NCBI RefSeq assembly: GCF_022835695.1
Contig: NZ_BQUV01000002.1
Span: forward strand, 558,001-622,000
Origin: Bradyrhizobium sp. Ce-3
GTDB taxonomy: Bacteria; Pseudomonadota; Alphaproteobacteria; Rhizobiales; Xanthobacteraceae
Direction of reading: 5' to 3'
DNA: 64,000 bases
Below the pieces are notes generated by a model. The model searched no databases. It saw only the letters and a program-made list of their open reading frames with translations, and was not told the DNA's origin. Shown one piece after another: positions 20,364 through 29,538 of this stretch. A program made the position numbers and the translations under genes. Positions within the stretch are counted from its first letter, which is position 1, and each line of letters starts with the position of its first letter.

Positions 20364-20612
20364 ATGGCGGCAGACCGCGCACAAAATCTACAAGACACCT
20401 TCCTTAATCACGTTCGTAAAACCAAGACGCCACTGACGATCTTTCTGGTCAACGGAGTAAAGCTGCAGGGCATTGTCACGTGGTTCGACAATTTCTGTCT
20501 GCTGCTGCGGCGCGACGGTCACTCGCAGCTTGTCTACAAGCACGCGATCTCGACCATCATGCCCGGAGCTCCGATTCAGCTGTTCGAAGGTGGCGAGGAC
20601 GCACCGGCTTGA
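20364..20612 (+). CDS. hfq: RNA chaperone Hfq
   Basis: Hexameric Sm-like RNA chaperone for sRNA-mRNA pairing; in rhizobia it also affects nif expression. 82 aa from ATG 20364 with GGGA 11 bases upstream. The Sm1 motif is [20 protein letters not shown], then [19 protein letters not shown], and the Sm2 motif is [10 protein letters not shown]. It lacks a long C-terminal tail, as is usual in alphaproteobacteria. hflX starts 11 bases after the stop, so they likely form an operon. Confidence 0.98.
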   Translation: MAADRAQNLQDTFLNHVRKTKTPLTIFLVNGVKLQGIVTWFDNFCLLLRRDGHSQLVYKHAISTIMPGAPIQLFEGGEDAPA

Positions 20613-20623
20613 GAGTGAACTGA

Positions 20624-22018
20624 TTGGAACCCTTCAGTCGTGAAGGGGGCGCCGAACGGACCAAGTCTAGGCCCGGGTCGGCGGGGAACAGCAGCACCGG
20701 GCGGGTGATCGTCATCGGCCCGTACCTGCGCACGCGCCGTGGCGACGGCGATGCGCAAACGGAATCCTCTATCCGCGACTACGAAGCGCGGATCGAGGAG
20801 GCTGCCGGCCTCGCCGCTGCGATCGACCTCACCGTGGTGGAATCCGTCATTGCGCCGATCAGCCAGATCCGGCCTGCGACCTATCTCGGCAAAGGCAAGG
20901 TCGAGGAGATCAACGGCCTCGTCGCCAGCAACGAGGTCGAGCTCGTGGTGATGGATTGCGCGCTGTCGCCGATCCAGCAGCGCAATCTCGAGAAGGCCTG
21001 GAGCACCAAGGTGCTCGACCGCACCGGCCTGATCCTGGAGATCTTCGGCCGCCGCGCCAAGACCAAGGAAGGCGCGCTGCAGGTCGAGCTCGCGCATCTC
21101 AACTACCAGCGCAGCCGGCTGGTGCGATCGTGGACCCATCTCGAGCGCCAGCGCGGCGGCTTCGGCTTCATGGGCGGCCCCGGCGAGACCCAGATCGAGG
21201 CTGACCGCCGCCTGATCGGCGACCGTATCACGCGGCTTGAGAACGAGCTGAAGAAGGTGCAGGCGACGCGGCGGCTGCATCGCGCCGGCCGCCAGCGCGT
21301 GCCGTACCGCGTGGTGGCGCTGGTCGGTTACACCAATGCCGGCAAGTCGACGCTGTTCAACCGCCTGACGCGCGCCGACGTGCAGGCCGCCGACATGCTG
21401 TTTGCGACGCTCGATCCGACCTTGCGCGCGCTCAATCTGCCGCATGGCGGCAAGGCGATGCTGTCCGACACCGTCGGCTTCATCTCCAATCTGCCGACCC
21501 AGCTTGTGGCTGCGTTCCGCGCCACCCTGGAGGAGGTGCTGGAGGCCGACATCATCCTGCATGTCCGCGACATCTCGCATGAAGATGCCGAAGCGCAGGA
21601 GCGCGACGTCGAGGGCGTGCTGCGTCAGCTCGGCATCGATCCCGACGCCAACGGCGGCCAGCGTATCATCGAGGTCTGGAACAAGATCGACCGCTTCGAT
21701 CCCGAGGAGCGGGACAATCTGCGCAACATCGCCGCGCGCCGGCCGCCGGAGCGGCCATGCTTCCTGGTTTCGGCCGCAACCGGCGAGGGGATCGAGGCGC
21801 TGCTGTCAGCGATCGAGGATCGCCTCGCGGCCAAGCGCATCACGCTCAATCTTTCGATCGACGCCGCCGACGGCGCCGGCATCAGCTGGCTGCATCGCAA
21901 TGCCGAGGTCCTGACCAAGGAGCTCCGTGGCGAGCGCTTCGACATGACGGTGCGCGTCGACGAGACCAAGCGCGACATCGTCATGTCACGATTCGATGCT
22001 CTGCCGCACGGGACGTAA
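20624..22018 (+). CDS. hflX: GTPase HflX
   Basis: Ribosome-associated GTPase that splits or rescues ribosomes under stress. 464 aa from TTG 20624. The N-terminal HflX domain has PISQIRPATYLGKGKVEEI and LSPIQQRNLEKAW; the glycine-rich linker is ERQRGGFGFMGGPGETQIE; a coiled coil follows. The G domain has G1 GYTNAGKST (235-243), G3 DTVGFI and G4 NKID. A TTG start is unusual, but the family-conserved sequence begins only at VIVIGPYL, so ATG-less initiation upstream is plausible. Confidence 0.96.
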   Translation: MEPFSREGGAERTKSRPGSAGNSSTGRVIVIGPYLRTRRGDGDAQTESSIRDYEARIEEAAGLAAAIDLTVVESVIAPISQIRPATYLGKGKVEEINGLVASNEVELVVMDCALSPIQQRNLEKAWSTKVLDRTGLILEIFGRRAKTKEGALQVELAHLNYQRSRLVRSWTHLERQRGGFGFMGGPGETQIEADRRLIGDRITRLENELKKVQATRRLHRAGRQRVPYRVVALVGYTNAGKSTLFNRLTRADVQAADMLFATLDPTLRALNLPHGGKAMLSDTVGFISNLPTQLVAAFRATLEEVLEADIILHVRDISHEDAEAQERDVEGVLRQLGIDPDANGGQRIIEVWNKIDRFDPEERDNLRNIAARRPPERPCFLVSAATGEGIEALLSAIEDRLAAKRITLNLSIDAADGAGISWLHRNAEVLTKELRGERFDMTVRVDETKRDIVMSRFDALPHGT

Positions 22019-22061
22019 CGTCCCGGACATCCGCGGCGGCAAGGGGATCGAAGGGGGACCG

Positions 22062-23237
22062 ATGTTCAATCGTCGAGCATTTCTCGGCGGCGGCCTGGCG
22101 AGCGCTGCGGTCGCGGGCATTTCAACGCGTGCGGTCGCCGACACCGCGGCCTTCGTCGACGCGCCCGCGCTCCGGCCGGTGCTTGCGCGTCCGGACCGCA
22201 TGTTTCGTGTCACCGTATGCCTGCGTCCGTTCCGCGCCTCCGGTCCGCGCATCGAGGCGGAATGGATCGACAGCAAATATGTCGTGCACAATTACGGACA
22301 CGGCGGTAGCGGCTGGTCGCTGTCCTGGGGCGCCGCGCAGGAGGCCGTGCCGCTCGCTTTGCAATTGAGCGCGCGCAACGTCGCCGTCCTCGGCGCCGGT
22401 GCGATCGGTCTGACGACGGCGATCACCGCCCAGCGGATGGGCGCGGCCGTCACGATCTACGCCAAGGAGCGCTTCCCTCAGGTGCGCTCGGCACGCGCGA
22501 CCGGGGATTGGTCGCCGGACTCGCGGATCGCGATGGAAGCGGATGTCGCACCGGACTTTGCCGAGCGCTGGGAACGGATGGCACGGACGACCTTTGCCAC
22601 CCATCAAAGCTATCTCGGCCTTGCCGGCAATCCGATCGAATGGACGGATCGCTATCTGCTCTCCGACGATGCGCCCGATGCCGACGGCCGTCCGCACCGG
22701 CGTCAGCATGCCGCGGGCGAGGGCCAGAAGAAATTCCTCGAACTGCGCGGCCGGATCAGGTCGCTGACGCCGCGATGGGAGCTGCTGGCCGCCGGATCGA
22801 ATCCGTTTCCCGCGCCGTATGCGTGGAAGAGCGCTTCGCTCACCTACAATGTCACGGATCTCTACCGTCAACTGGAAGCTGAGTTTCAGCGCGCCGGCGG
22901 GCTGTTCGTGCCGATCGAACTGCACACGCCGTCGGATCTGTCGAAGATCCGCGAAACCGTCGTCGTCAACTGCACCGGCTACGGCGCCCGTGCGCTGTTT
23001 CAGGACGAGAGCATCGTTCCGGTGCGCGGCCAGATCGCCTGGCTCATTCCCCAGCCGGATGTCAATTACGGGGTCTTCTACCGTAACCTCAGCGTCCTCG
23101 GCCGGCGCGACGGCATCGTCGTCCAGCCGGTCGGCGAGAACGACTATTTCGGCTTCAACGACGACAACGAGACGCCAGACCTCGCCGCCGCGCGCCAGGC
23201 GGTGGAAGACGCCGCGAAACTGTTCAGCCGGGCCTGA
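22062..23237 (+). CDS. Tat-exported FAD-dependent D-amino-acid oxidase family protein
   Basis: 391 aa from ATG 22062, with GGGGG about 8 bases upstream. The Tat signal is NRRAFLGGGLASAAVAG, ending near TRAVA. The FAD Rossmann motif is VAVLGAGAIGLTTAITAQ (about residues 108-125). The DAO fold is supported by YDLYRQLE-like TDLYRQLEAEFQRAGG, VVNCTGYGARALFQDE and VRGQIAWLIPQPDVNYGVFY. It is predicted to oxidise D-amino acids or a similar amine in the periplasm. Tat export fits a cofactor that is loaded before transport. The substrate cannot be told from sequence. It is 43 bp downstream of hflX. Confidence 0.85.
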   Translation: MFNRRAFLGGGLASAAVAGISTRAVADTAAFVDAPALRPVLARPDRMFRVTVCLRPFRASGPRIEAEWIDSKYVVHNYGHGGSGWSLSWGAAQEAVPLALQLSARNVAVLGAGAIGLTTAITAQRMGAAVTIYAKERFPQVRSARATGDWSPDSRIAMEADVAPDFAERWERMARTTFATHQSYLGLAGNPIEWTDRYLLSDDAPDADGRPHRRQHAAGEGQKKFLELRGRIRSLTPRWELLAAGSNPFPAPYAWKSASLTYNVTDLYRQLEAEFQRAGGLFVPIELHTPSDLSKIRETVVVNCTGYGARALFQDESIVPVRGQIAWLIPQPDVNYGVFYRNLSVLGRRDGIVVQPVGENDYFGFNDDNETPDLAAARQAVEDAAKLFSRA

Positions 23238-23395
23238 TCGGCGCTCCGGCACGGCGCCTTGCAATCTCCCGAAATATGACGAGGCCGTGACGCGGCCTCA
23301 CTCCGATGCGGCTGCGACGTGCCGCCGCACTTTCCGTTTGAAATCTGCGCCGCCTTGGTTCATTGCGCTGCTGGACGCAAAGCCGAGGCCGATCG

Positions 23396-24766
23396 ATGCA
23401 GGACACCAGCGAAACCATCACCCACGACACGCTCGCCGGCCAGAACGGGGATCTCGCCCACGCGCGGGCCCCTGAAATCGTCGATGCTCTCAACGCCCGG
23501 GAGCCGGAGGAGGCGGCGAAGCTGCTGCAATCGCTTCCCGCCGAGAAGGCGATCGAGGTGCTCGACCTACCCGGGCTCGACAACACCTGCGAGATCCTGG
23601 CCGAGCTGCCCCAGGACACCGCGCTGTCGCTGCTCTCAGGCGTCTCCGACGACCGCGCCGCCGACATCTTCAAGGAACTGGTCGAGCCGCTGCGCACCAC
23701 GCTGCTGAACGGCCTCAATCCGGAGACCCGTAGCGTCATTTCGGGGCTGCTGGCCTATCCCGAGCGCAGCGCCGGCAGCATCATGACGACCGAATTCGTC
23801 AGCGTGCCCTCGAACTGGACCATCGCCGAGGTCCTGCATCACATCCGGATGGTCGAGCGCACCCGCGAGACCGTCTACTCGATCTTCGTGATCGACCCGG
23901 CCAAGAAGACGCTGATCCAGGCGGTGCCGCTGCGCCGCCTGATCTCGGCCGATCCGCATGCCAATGTGCTGACCGCAGCGCCCGCGCGCAAGCCGCTGAT
24001 GATCGCGCCCGAGGCCGACCGCATGGAGGCGGCGCGGCTGATCTCGCGCTACGATCTGCTCGCGATCGCGGTCGTCGACGGCCCCGGCCACATCCTCGGC
24101 ATCGTCACGGTCGACGACGTGATCGACGCCATCGTCGAGGAATCGACCGAGGACGCCCAGAAGTTCGGCGGCATGGAAGCGATCGACGAACCTTATCTGC
24201 GGATCGGTTTCGGCGAGATGATCAAGAAGCGCGCCGGCTGGCTGTGCGCGCTGTTCCTGTCGGAAATGCTGACCGCAACCGCGATGCAGTCGTACCAGAG
24301 CGAGCTCGAGAAGGCGATCGTGCTGACGCTGTTCATCCCGCTGATCATGAGCTCCGGCGGCAATTCCGGCTCGCAGGCGACCTCGCTCTTGATCCGCTCG
24401 CTGGCGCTGCACGAGGTGCGGCTGCGCGACTGGTGGCGTGTCGCCGTGCGCGAACTGCCGACCGGCATCGTGCTCGGCGCCATTCTCGGCCTGATCGGCA
24501 TCGTCAGGATCACGCTGTGGCAGACGCTCGGCCTGTTCGATTACGGCCCGCATTGGGTGCTGGTCGCCGCCACCGTCGGCGCCGCGCTGGTCGGCATCGT
24601 CACCTTCGGTTCGCTGTGCGGCTCGATGCTGCCCTTCATCCTCAAGCGCATCGGCTTCGACCCGGCGAGCGCATCAGCGCCGTTCGTCGCGACATTGGTC
24701 GACGTGACGGGGCTCGTGATCTATTTCGGCGTTGCGGCCGTCATCCTGCGTGGGACGCTGTTGTAA
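23396..24766 (+). CDS. mgtE: Magnesium transporter MgtE
   Basis: Mg2+-gated Mg2+ channel/transporter of the inner membrane. 456 aa from ATG 23396; upstream in-frame ATG 23363 is less likely. Domains in order: MgtE N domain (about 25-130, EEAAKLLQSLPAEKAIEVLD), two CBS domains (about 135-255, e.g. GHILGIVTVDDVIDAIVEE) and a five-helix transmembrane domain (about 285-455) with the signature MSSGGNSGSQATSLLIRSLA and the pore-lining segment PFVATLVDVTGLVIYFGVA. All regulatory domains are present. A palindromic repeat pair follows 43 bases downstream. Confidence 0.95.
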   Translation: MQDTSETITHDTLAGQNGDLAHARAPEIVDALNAREPEEAAKLLQSLPAEKAIEVLDLPGLDNTCEILAELPQDTALSLLSGVSDDRAADIFKELVEPLRTTLLNGLNPETRSVISGLLAYPERSAGSIMTTEFVSVPSNWTIAEVLHHIRMVERTRETVYSIFVIDPAKKTLIQAVPLRRLISADPHANVLTAAPARKPLMIAPEADRMEAARLISRYDLLAIAVVDGPGHILGIVTVDDVIDAIVEESTEDAQKFGGMEAIDEPYLRIGFGEMIKKRAGWLCALFLSEMLTATAMQSYQSELEKAIVLTLFIPLIMSSGGNSGSQATSLLIRSLALHEVRLRDWWRVAVRELPTGIVLGAILGLIGIVRITLWQTLGLFDYGPHWVLVAATVGAALVGIVTFGSLCGSMLPFILKRIGFDPASASAPFVATLVDVTGLVIYFGVAAVILRGTLL

Positions 24767-24809
24767 AGAGTTTGCAGGGCAGGATCGCTACGCTACATCC
24801 ACAAACTCA

Positions 24810-24953
24810 CCGTCGTCCCTGCGAAAGCAGGGACCCATAACCACCGGCCCTCGTTGTTGAGCACAGCCGCAATTCCGGATGGGCTGGGACTGGCACCGTC
24901 GGCCTATTGTTAGATCACGCGGTATGGGTCCCGGCCTTCGCCGGGACGACGGC
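24810..24953. repeat. Palindromic intergenic repeat pair (copy A)
   Basis: Two inverted hairpin units flank about 75 bases: unit 1 at 24810-24843 (CGTCGTCCCTGCGAAAGCAG then GGACCCATAACC) and unit 2 at 24921-24953 (GGTATGGGTCCCGGCCTTCG then CCGGGACGACGG). They are near reverse complements, like REP/BIME elements. Related copies lie at 26793-26908 and 38364-38466. Unit 2 lies inside the 3' end of mazG. Confidence 0.85.
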
Positions 24954-25769
24954 GGTAACTGCGGTCTTCGCCTCGTTCCACAACGCGTCCATCTCTTCCA
25001 GCGACGCGCCATCGAGCGATCGTCCCTTCGCAGCCAGCGTCTGCTCGATATAGGCGAACCGCCGCTCGAACTTGGCGTTGGTCGCGCGCAGCGCGGTCTC
25101 CGGATCGGCGTCGACGTGGCGGGCGAGGTTGACCAGCGCGAACATCAGGTCGCCGGTCTCCTCCGTGATCTCGGCCTTGTCGTTGCGGTCGAGGGCGGCC
25201 TCGATCTCGTCGGCCTCCTCGCGGATCTTGGCGAGCACCGCGCGCGGGTTGTTCCAGTCGAAACCGACGGTCGATGCCTTGCGCTGCAGCTCCATCGCGC
25301 GCGTCAGGGCAGGGAGGCCGGCCTTGACGCTGGCCAGCAGGGATTTATGCGCGGTGTCCTCGGGCGGGCGCCGCGCGGCGCGCTCGGCCTTCTCCTCGGC
25401 CTTGATGCGCTCCCAGGCGCTCTTGACGCCGGCGGGCTGGATGTTGCCGTCCTTGTCGGCAAAGACGTGCGGATGACGGCGGATCATCTTCTTCGTGATT
25501 GCCTCGACCACGTCTCCAAACGCAAACGCGTTCCGCTCTTCCGCCATCTGTGCGTGATAGACCACCTGCAGCAGCAGGTCGCCGAGCTCCTCGCGCAGGT
25601 CCTCGAAATCGCCGCGCGCGATCGCATCCGCGACCTCATAGGCCTCCTCGATCGTGTACGGCACGATGGTCTCGAAGTTCTGTTCGAGGTCCCACGGGCA
25701 GCCGGTCACCGGCGTGCGCAGCGCGGCCATGATCTCGATCAGGCGGGAAATGTCGCGGGAAGGGGTCAT
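24915..25769 (-). CDS. mazG: Nucleoside triphosphate pyrophosphohydrolase MazG
   Basis: All-alpha NTP pyrophosphohydrolase that cleans the nucleotide pool. 284 aa from ATG 25769. It has two MazG domains: the first has [32 protein letters not shown] and [20 protein letters not shown]; the second has [11 protein letters not shown] and [18 protein letters not shown]. The last 13 or so codons ([12 protein letters not shown]) are supplied by a palindromic intergenic repeat rather than by ancestral mazG sequence. The native end probably lies near [17 protein letters not shown]. Confidence 0.95.
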   Translation of the reverse strand: MTPSRDISRLIEIMAALRTPVTGCPWDLEQNFETIVPYTIEEAYEVADAIARGDFEDLREELGDLLLQVVYHAQMAEERNAFAFGDVVEAITKKMIRRHPHVFADKDGNIQPAGVKSAWERIKAEEKAERAARRPPEDTAHKSLLASVKAGLPALTRAMELQRKASTVGFDWNNPRAVLAKIREEADEIEAALDRNDKAEITEETGDLMFALVNLARHVDADPETALRATNAKFERRFAYIEQTLAAKGRSLDGASLEEMDALWNEAKTAVTAVVPAKAGTHTA

Positions 25770-25897
25770 GGGGCACCGGCATCAGAGGGGTATCGGCTTT
25801 ATGCCAAAATGGCCTCTCCGATCCCAGCAAAACACGTCGGAAACGCGGCGCTGTCCACGGATTGGCCGCGGCGTTATCAGGTGCTAAATCGCGTTCC

Positions 25898-26617
25898 ATG
25901 ACCGATCAAACCAATTTCGACACGGCGCTGGTGCTGTTTTCCGGCGGCCAGGATTCCACCACCTGCCTGGCCTGGGCGCTGGACCGCTTTGCGCGCGTCG
26001 AGATGCTCGGCTTCAGCTACGGCCAGCGCCATGCGATTGAACTCGACTGCCGCGACCGGTTGCTGGACGGCATCAGGGCGCTGCGCCCGGACTGGGCGGC
26101 AAAGCTCGGCGACAGCCACACGCTGGCGATCCCGACGCTGTCGGAGATTTCGGATACCGCGCTGACCCGCGACGTCGCGATCGAAATGGGCGCGGACGGC
26201 TTGCCCAACACCTTTGTGCCCGGCCGCAACCTCGTGTTCCTCACCTTCGCCGGGGCGCTGGCCTACCGGCGCGGCATCCGCCACATCATCGGCGGCATGT
26301 GCGAGACCGACTATTCCGGCTATCCGGATTGCCGCGACGAGACCATCAAGGCGCTGCAGTCCGCGCTCAGCCTCGGCATGGCCAGGGACTTCGAGCTGCA
26401 CACGCCGCTGATGTGGCTCGACAAGGCCGCGACCTGGCGGCTCGCGCATGAGCTCGGCGGGGCAGGGCTGGTCGATCTGATCCGCGAGCATTCGCACACC
26501 TGCTATCTCGGCGAACGCGGCGCGCAGCACGATTGGGGCTATGGCTGTGGCGAATGCCCGGCCTGCAGCCTGCGGGCCAAGGGCTGGCGGGAGTATGTCG
26601 CGCAGGGCGGCCCGTAA
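25898..26617 (+). CDS. queC: 7-cyano-7-deazaguanine synthase QueC
   Basis: ATP-dependent enzyme making preQ0 in queuosine biosynthesis. 239 aa from ATG 25898; an in-frame ATG 36 bases upstream overlaps the region before the mazG start. The PP-loop is [15 protein letters not shown] (14-28). Other motifs: [32 protein letters not shown] and [22 protein letters not shown]. Zinc ligands are in [10 protein letters not shown] and [10 protein letters not shown] near the end. No other queuosine gene is in the window. It is divergent from mazG with 128 bp between the starts. Confidence 0.97.
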   Translation: MTDQTNFDTALVLFSGGQDSTTCLAWALDRFARVEMLGFSYGQRHAIELDCRDRLLDGIRALRPDWAAKLGDSHTLAIPTLSEISDTALTRDVAIEMGADGLPNTFVPGRNLVFLTFAGALAYRRGIRHIIGGMCETDYSGYPDCRDETIKALQSALSLGMARDFELHTPLMWLDKAATWRLAHELGGAGLVDLIREHSHTCYLGERGAQHDWGYGCGECPACSLRAKGWREYVAQGGP

Positions 26618-26792
26618 CCGGGCTGACAGTGGTGCGCAGGGGCGCACTGCCAAAATATCGAAAACAACCCCATGCACAGTAGCCGTCGGCTGCCGGCGTT
26701 CGACACGGAACGCTTGACACGTCGGGCAACTCAGCGATATTTTTCCATTATTCCGAAATCGTGGGGCGTGCGTCGCGAGCCAGCAAATTCAG

Positions 26793-26908
26793 TGTCGTCC
26801 CGGACCCATACGCCGCGGCAGGCGTTGTAGGTGGGACCCGTCGTTCCAGCATCGCTTAACAATTTGCATTTGGGGTTATGGGTCCCGGCCTTCGCCGGGA
26901 CGACGATG
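26793..26908. repeat. Palindromic intergenic repeat pair (copy B, left unit deleted in the centre)
   Basis: The left unit at 26793-26813 keeps the outer GTCGTCC and GGACCCATAC arms but lacks the hairpin centre. The right unit at 26874-26908 (GGTTATGGGTCCCGGCCTTC then GCCGGGACGACGATG) is intact. It sits in the 368-base gap between queC and the nitrile hydratase operon, where I see no gene. It could act as a transcription boundary between the convergent units. Confidence 0.8.
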
Positions 26909-26985
26909 AGGATGGGGGCGCGATTCAAAGCGCCCGACCACGCGCTGTCATCATTCGCACACGCAGGTGATCACGGCATTCGGCG

Positions 26986-27363
26986 CTACTCGAAATCCGC
27001 CGGCGTCAGCACGATCGGCTGGCCGTGCGGGGTGCGGTCGGCGGCGTGGTCCCAGGCGTCGCGGTAGCGGTGCATGGTCTCGTGCGTCGTGACGCCCTTG
27101 GCGGCGACGAGGTGTTCGAGGGTTGCCAGCCAATGCTGGTAGTAGGTCTCGCCGGTGTCGGGATCGCCGGCGGCCTGCGCGCGCTTGATCTGGTCGGCGA
27201 GGGCTGCGGCCCATTCGGGCCAGGTGAACACGCCGCGGTCATGCAGCGTCAGCGCCATCGCGAAGGCCTGCGCTTCCCACGGCGCGCGGAACACCGGGCC
27301 GTCCTGATCGCGCGGAATGCTGGAGACCGCGCTGGTCGCGCGCGCGGCGGCGCCGGCATCCAT
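26986..27363 (-). CDS. Nitrile hydratase accessory protein (P14K-like activator)
   Basis: 125 aa from ATG 27363, which overlaps the nitrile hydratase beta stop by one base (TGATG). It resembles the small third gene of cobalt-type nitrile hydratase operons, which acts as a self-subunit-swapping chaperone that delivers Co(III)-loaded alpha subunit. Visible family segments: FRAPWEAQAFAMALTLHDRG, FTWPEWAAALADQI and YYQHWLATLEHLVAAKG. It shares the fold of the N-terminal half of the beta subunit. The end is PADFE. Confidence 0.87.
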   Translation of the reverse strand: MDAGAAARATSAVSSIPRDQDGPVFRAPWEAQAFAMALTLHDRGVFTWPEWAAALADQIKRAQAAGDPDTGETYYQHWLATLEHLVAAKGVTTHETMHRYRDAWDHAADRTPHGQPIVLTPADFE

Positions 27364-28022
27364 CACACCGCCTCCAGGTACGGCTCGAACGCGTCGATCG
27401 AGACCTTGATGGTCGGATCGGAGTCCGGTCCCCACAGCTCGCGTCCGTCGAACACGACGGTGTACAGCCATTGCGGATGCTCGCCGGCGTCGTTGGCGAC
27501 CGTATCGGGAAACACGTGACAGCCATGATCGCGCTCGACCACCCCGACATGGCCGCGCACGTAGCGCGGCAGCCGCGTGTGGGTGGCGGGATGGATGTTC
27601 TTCGCCCGCACCCGATCGCCGGCCTTGAATTTCGCAGCCGCCGGCGCGGGGCGGCCGAACTTGCCGCGCACCATGATGCGCTCGACATCGGGCATCGAGA
27701 ACTTGCCGTGCTTGAGCGGTTTTGCCGGCGCGACGGCATGTCCGGATGCGACGTCGTCCTTGGAGATATAGCCCTTGTCGAGCAGCAGGGCTTCCAGCCC
27801 AAGGAACCATTTCTTGTAATACGAGCTTGACAGATAGACCTGCGGCGGCAGGGTCTCGCGGTAGAAGCGCGAGGCGTCGATGTTGAAGGCGCCGGCCGCG
27901 CCCATCGCGCGGACCATGGCGAGCACCCGCGATTCCCATTCCTCATGGAACATCGGCTCGTTCGGCTCGGGCTCGACTTTCCCGAACCCGTCCATGCCGC
28001 CCATGTCGTGGACGCCGTTCAT
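27363..28022 (-). CDS. nthB: Nitrile hydratase subunit beta
   Basis: Beta chain of nitrile hydratase, which hydrates nitriles to amides. 219 aa from ATG 28022, overlapping the alpha stop by 4 bases. Signatures: [19 protein letters not shown] at the N-terminus, [76 protein letters not shown], and [12 protein letters not shown] near the end. All are standard for the beta subunit. It is the middle gene of an alpha-beta-accessory operon. Confidence 0.94.
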   Translation of the reverse strand: MNGVHDMGGMDGFGKVEPEPNEPMFHEEWESRVLAMVRAMGAAGAFNIDASRFYRETLPPQVYLSSSYYKKWFLGLEALLLDKGYISKDDVASGHAVAPAKPLKHGKFSMPDVERIMVRGKFGRPAPAAAKFKAGDRVRAKNIHPATHTRLPRYVRGHVGVVERDHGCHVFPDTVANDAGEHPQWLYTVVFDGRELWGPDSDPTIKVSIDAFEPYLEAV

Positions 28023-28648
28023 GACGGGGCTCCCGGCGTCTTCGGGAAGCCGGTGCCGATCATGGAATCGCGCGTCACGAGATCGGCGAGTTGCTCTTCG
28101 CTCCAGCCTTCGGTCCCCGCGGGCCGCATCGGCAGCACCAGGAAGCGCGTCTCGGCGGTGGAATCCCAGACCCGGATTTCCGTCTCCTTCGGCAGGCTGA
28201 CCCCGAAATCAGCGAGCACGCCGCGCGGATCCTTTACGGCGCGGGAACGATAGGGCGATGCCTTGTACCAGACCGGCGGCAGCCCGAGCATTTCCCAGGG
28301 GTAACAGGAGCACAAGGTACAGACGACCATGTTGTGGCGGCCAGGCGTGTTCTCGATCGCGACCAGATGGTCGCCGACCCGGCTGACGTGGCCGAGCGTG
28401 CCGACGGCCTTGGTGGCATCCTCGAGCAGCGCCTGCTTGAAGGCGGGATCGCTCCAGGCCTTGGCGACGACCCTGGCGCCGTTGTGCGGGCCGATCTTGG
28501 TCTCATAGGCCTGCACGATGGCGTCGAGCGCGGCAGCCTCGACATAGCCCTTTTCAGTCAGGATCGATTCCAGCGCGCGGACGCGCAGTTCGGTCTCCGA
28601 CAGTTCGGAATGGTCGTGATCGTGGTGGTGATGATCATGTTCGCTCAT
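28019..28648 (-). CDS. nthA: Nitrile hydratase subunit alpha, cobalt type
   Basis: Catalytic alpha chain carrying the non-corrin metal. 209 aa from ATG 28648. The metal claw is [10 protein letters not shown] with C110, C113 and C115; Thr after the first Cys marks the cobalt type (the iron type has Ser). The two later cysteines would be oxidised to sulfinate and sulfenate. The N-terminus is His/Asp-rich, with seven His in residues 4-13 ([10 protein letters not shown]), which may help metal capture. Other motifs: [19 protein letters not shown] and [17 protein letters not shown]. Neither an amidase nor a cobalt transporter is adjacent. Confidence 0.95.
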   Translation of the reverse strand: MSEHDHHHHDHDHSELSETELRVRALESILTEKGYVEAAALDAIVQAYETKIGPHNGARVVAKAWSDPAFKQALLEDATKAVGTLGHVSRVGDHLVAIENTPGRHNMVVCTLCSCYPWEMLGLPPVWYKASPYRSRAVKDPRGVLADFGVSLPKETEIRVWDSTAETRFLVLPMRPAGTEGWSEEQLADLVTRDSMIGTGFPKTPGAPS

Positions 28649-28722
28649 GCCCAGAGAATAGGCGAAATGGCCGTGCTATGTCGAGGCAAGCAGTACACAA
28701 CAATGCGAGCGGGGAGGTATGC

Positions 28723-29529
28723 GTGGTTGACGATGTGACGATCGAAAAGGGCCTCGGACCGGAGGGCCGCATCGCGGTGGTGCGGTTCGACCGCGGCGAC
28801 GGTATCAACGCGCTGTCGCCGCAGGCGCTGCGGCAACTGACCGATGCGGCGCGCAGCTTCGAGGACGATGGCGACACCTCGGTGGTGGTGCTGACCGGCG
28901 GCGCCAAATCGTTCAGCGCCGGCTTCGACCTCAAGGATGCCGAAGGACGCTCACGCCAGACCATGGATATGGGCACGCTGCGCCGTCACCTGAAGCTCGG
29001 GCCGCGGCTGACGCGCGCCTGGCAGGAGATGGAGCAGGTCACGATCGGCGCGATCGAGGGCTTTTGTGTCGGCGGAGGCGTGGCGCTCGCGGTCGCGCTG
29101 GATTTCCGGGTGATGGCGCGCGACGCGCATCTACGGGTGCCGGAGATCGCGCTCGGCATGAACATGAGCTGGCAGAGCGTGCCGCGCATGTTGCATCTGA
29201 TGGGCCCGGCGCGCACCAAGCAGGCGGTGATCCTGGCCGATGACCGGATCTCGGCCGAGGAAGCCTATCAATGGGGTTTGGTGGAGCAGGTGACTGATCC
29301 GGGCAAATCCTATGAAGCAGCGATGGCGCTCGCGGCCAAGGTCGCCGCGCAACCTCCGATCTCGGTGGCGATGACCAAGCTGACGGTCAACCGGCTGGCG
29401 CATGCGCTCGACGATCTCGCCAGCCACATGGATCTCGACCAGTTCGCGCTGGCGAGCCTGACCGACGACCACAAGGAAGGCGTCGCGGCGTTCCTCGGAC
29501 GACGCAAGCCGCGCTTCAGGGGGCGCTGA
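28723..29529 (+). CDS. Enoyl-CoA hydratase/isomerase family protein
   Basis: Crotonase-fold protein, 268 aa from GTG 28723, chosen because GGGGAGG lies 5 bases upstream; an ATG at 28678 lacks an RBS. The oxyanion-hole segments are GGAKSFSAGFDLKDAEG and IGAIEGFCVGGGVALAVALD. VPEIALGMNMSWQSVPRML carries a Glu at a catalytic position. The C-terminal helix reads AMTKLTVNRLAHAL, and the end AAFLGRRKPRFRGR matches the usual FxxKRxPxFxGR. The exact CoA substrate is unknown. It is divergent from nthA. Confidence 0.9.
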   Translation: MVDDVTIEKGLGPEGRIAVVRFDRGDGINALSPQALRQLTDAARSFEDDGDTSVVVLTGGAKSFSAGFDLKDAEGRSRQTMDMGTLRRHLKLGPRLTRAWQEMEQVTIGAIEGFCVGGGVALAVALDFRVMARDAHLRVPEIALGMNMSWQSVPRMLHLMGPARTKQAVILADDRISAEEAYQWGLVEQVTDPGKSYEAAMALAAKVAAQPPISVAMTKLTVNRLAHALDDLASHMDLDQFALASLTDDHKEGVAAFLGRRKPRFRGR

Positions 29530-29538
29530 GAGGCGTGC

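Noticed and set aside
20164-20436. 90-codon plus-strand frame before hfq
   Set aside because: It overlaps hfq in a different frame and has no recognisable features; the region is more likely the hfq leader.
26731-26928. 65-codon minus frame containing [13 protein letters not shown]
   Set aside because: It is only the translation of a palindromic repeat; no RBS or family.
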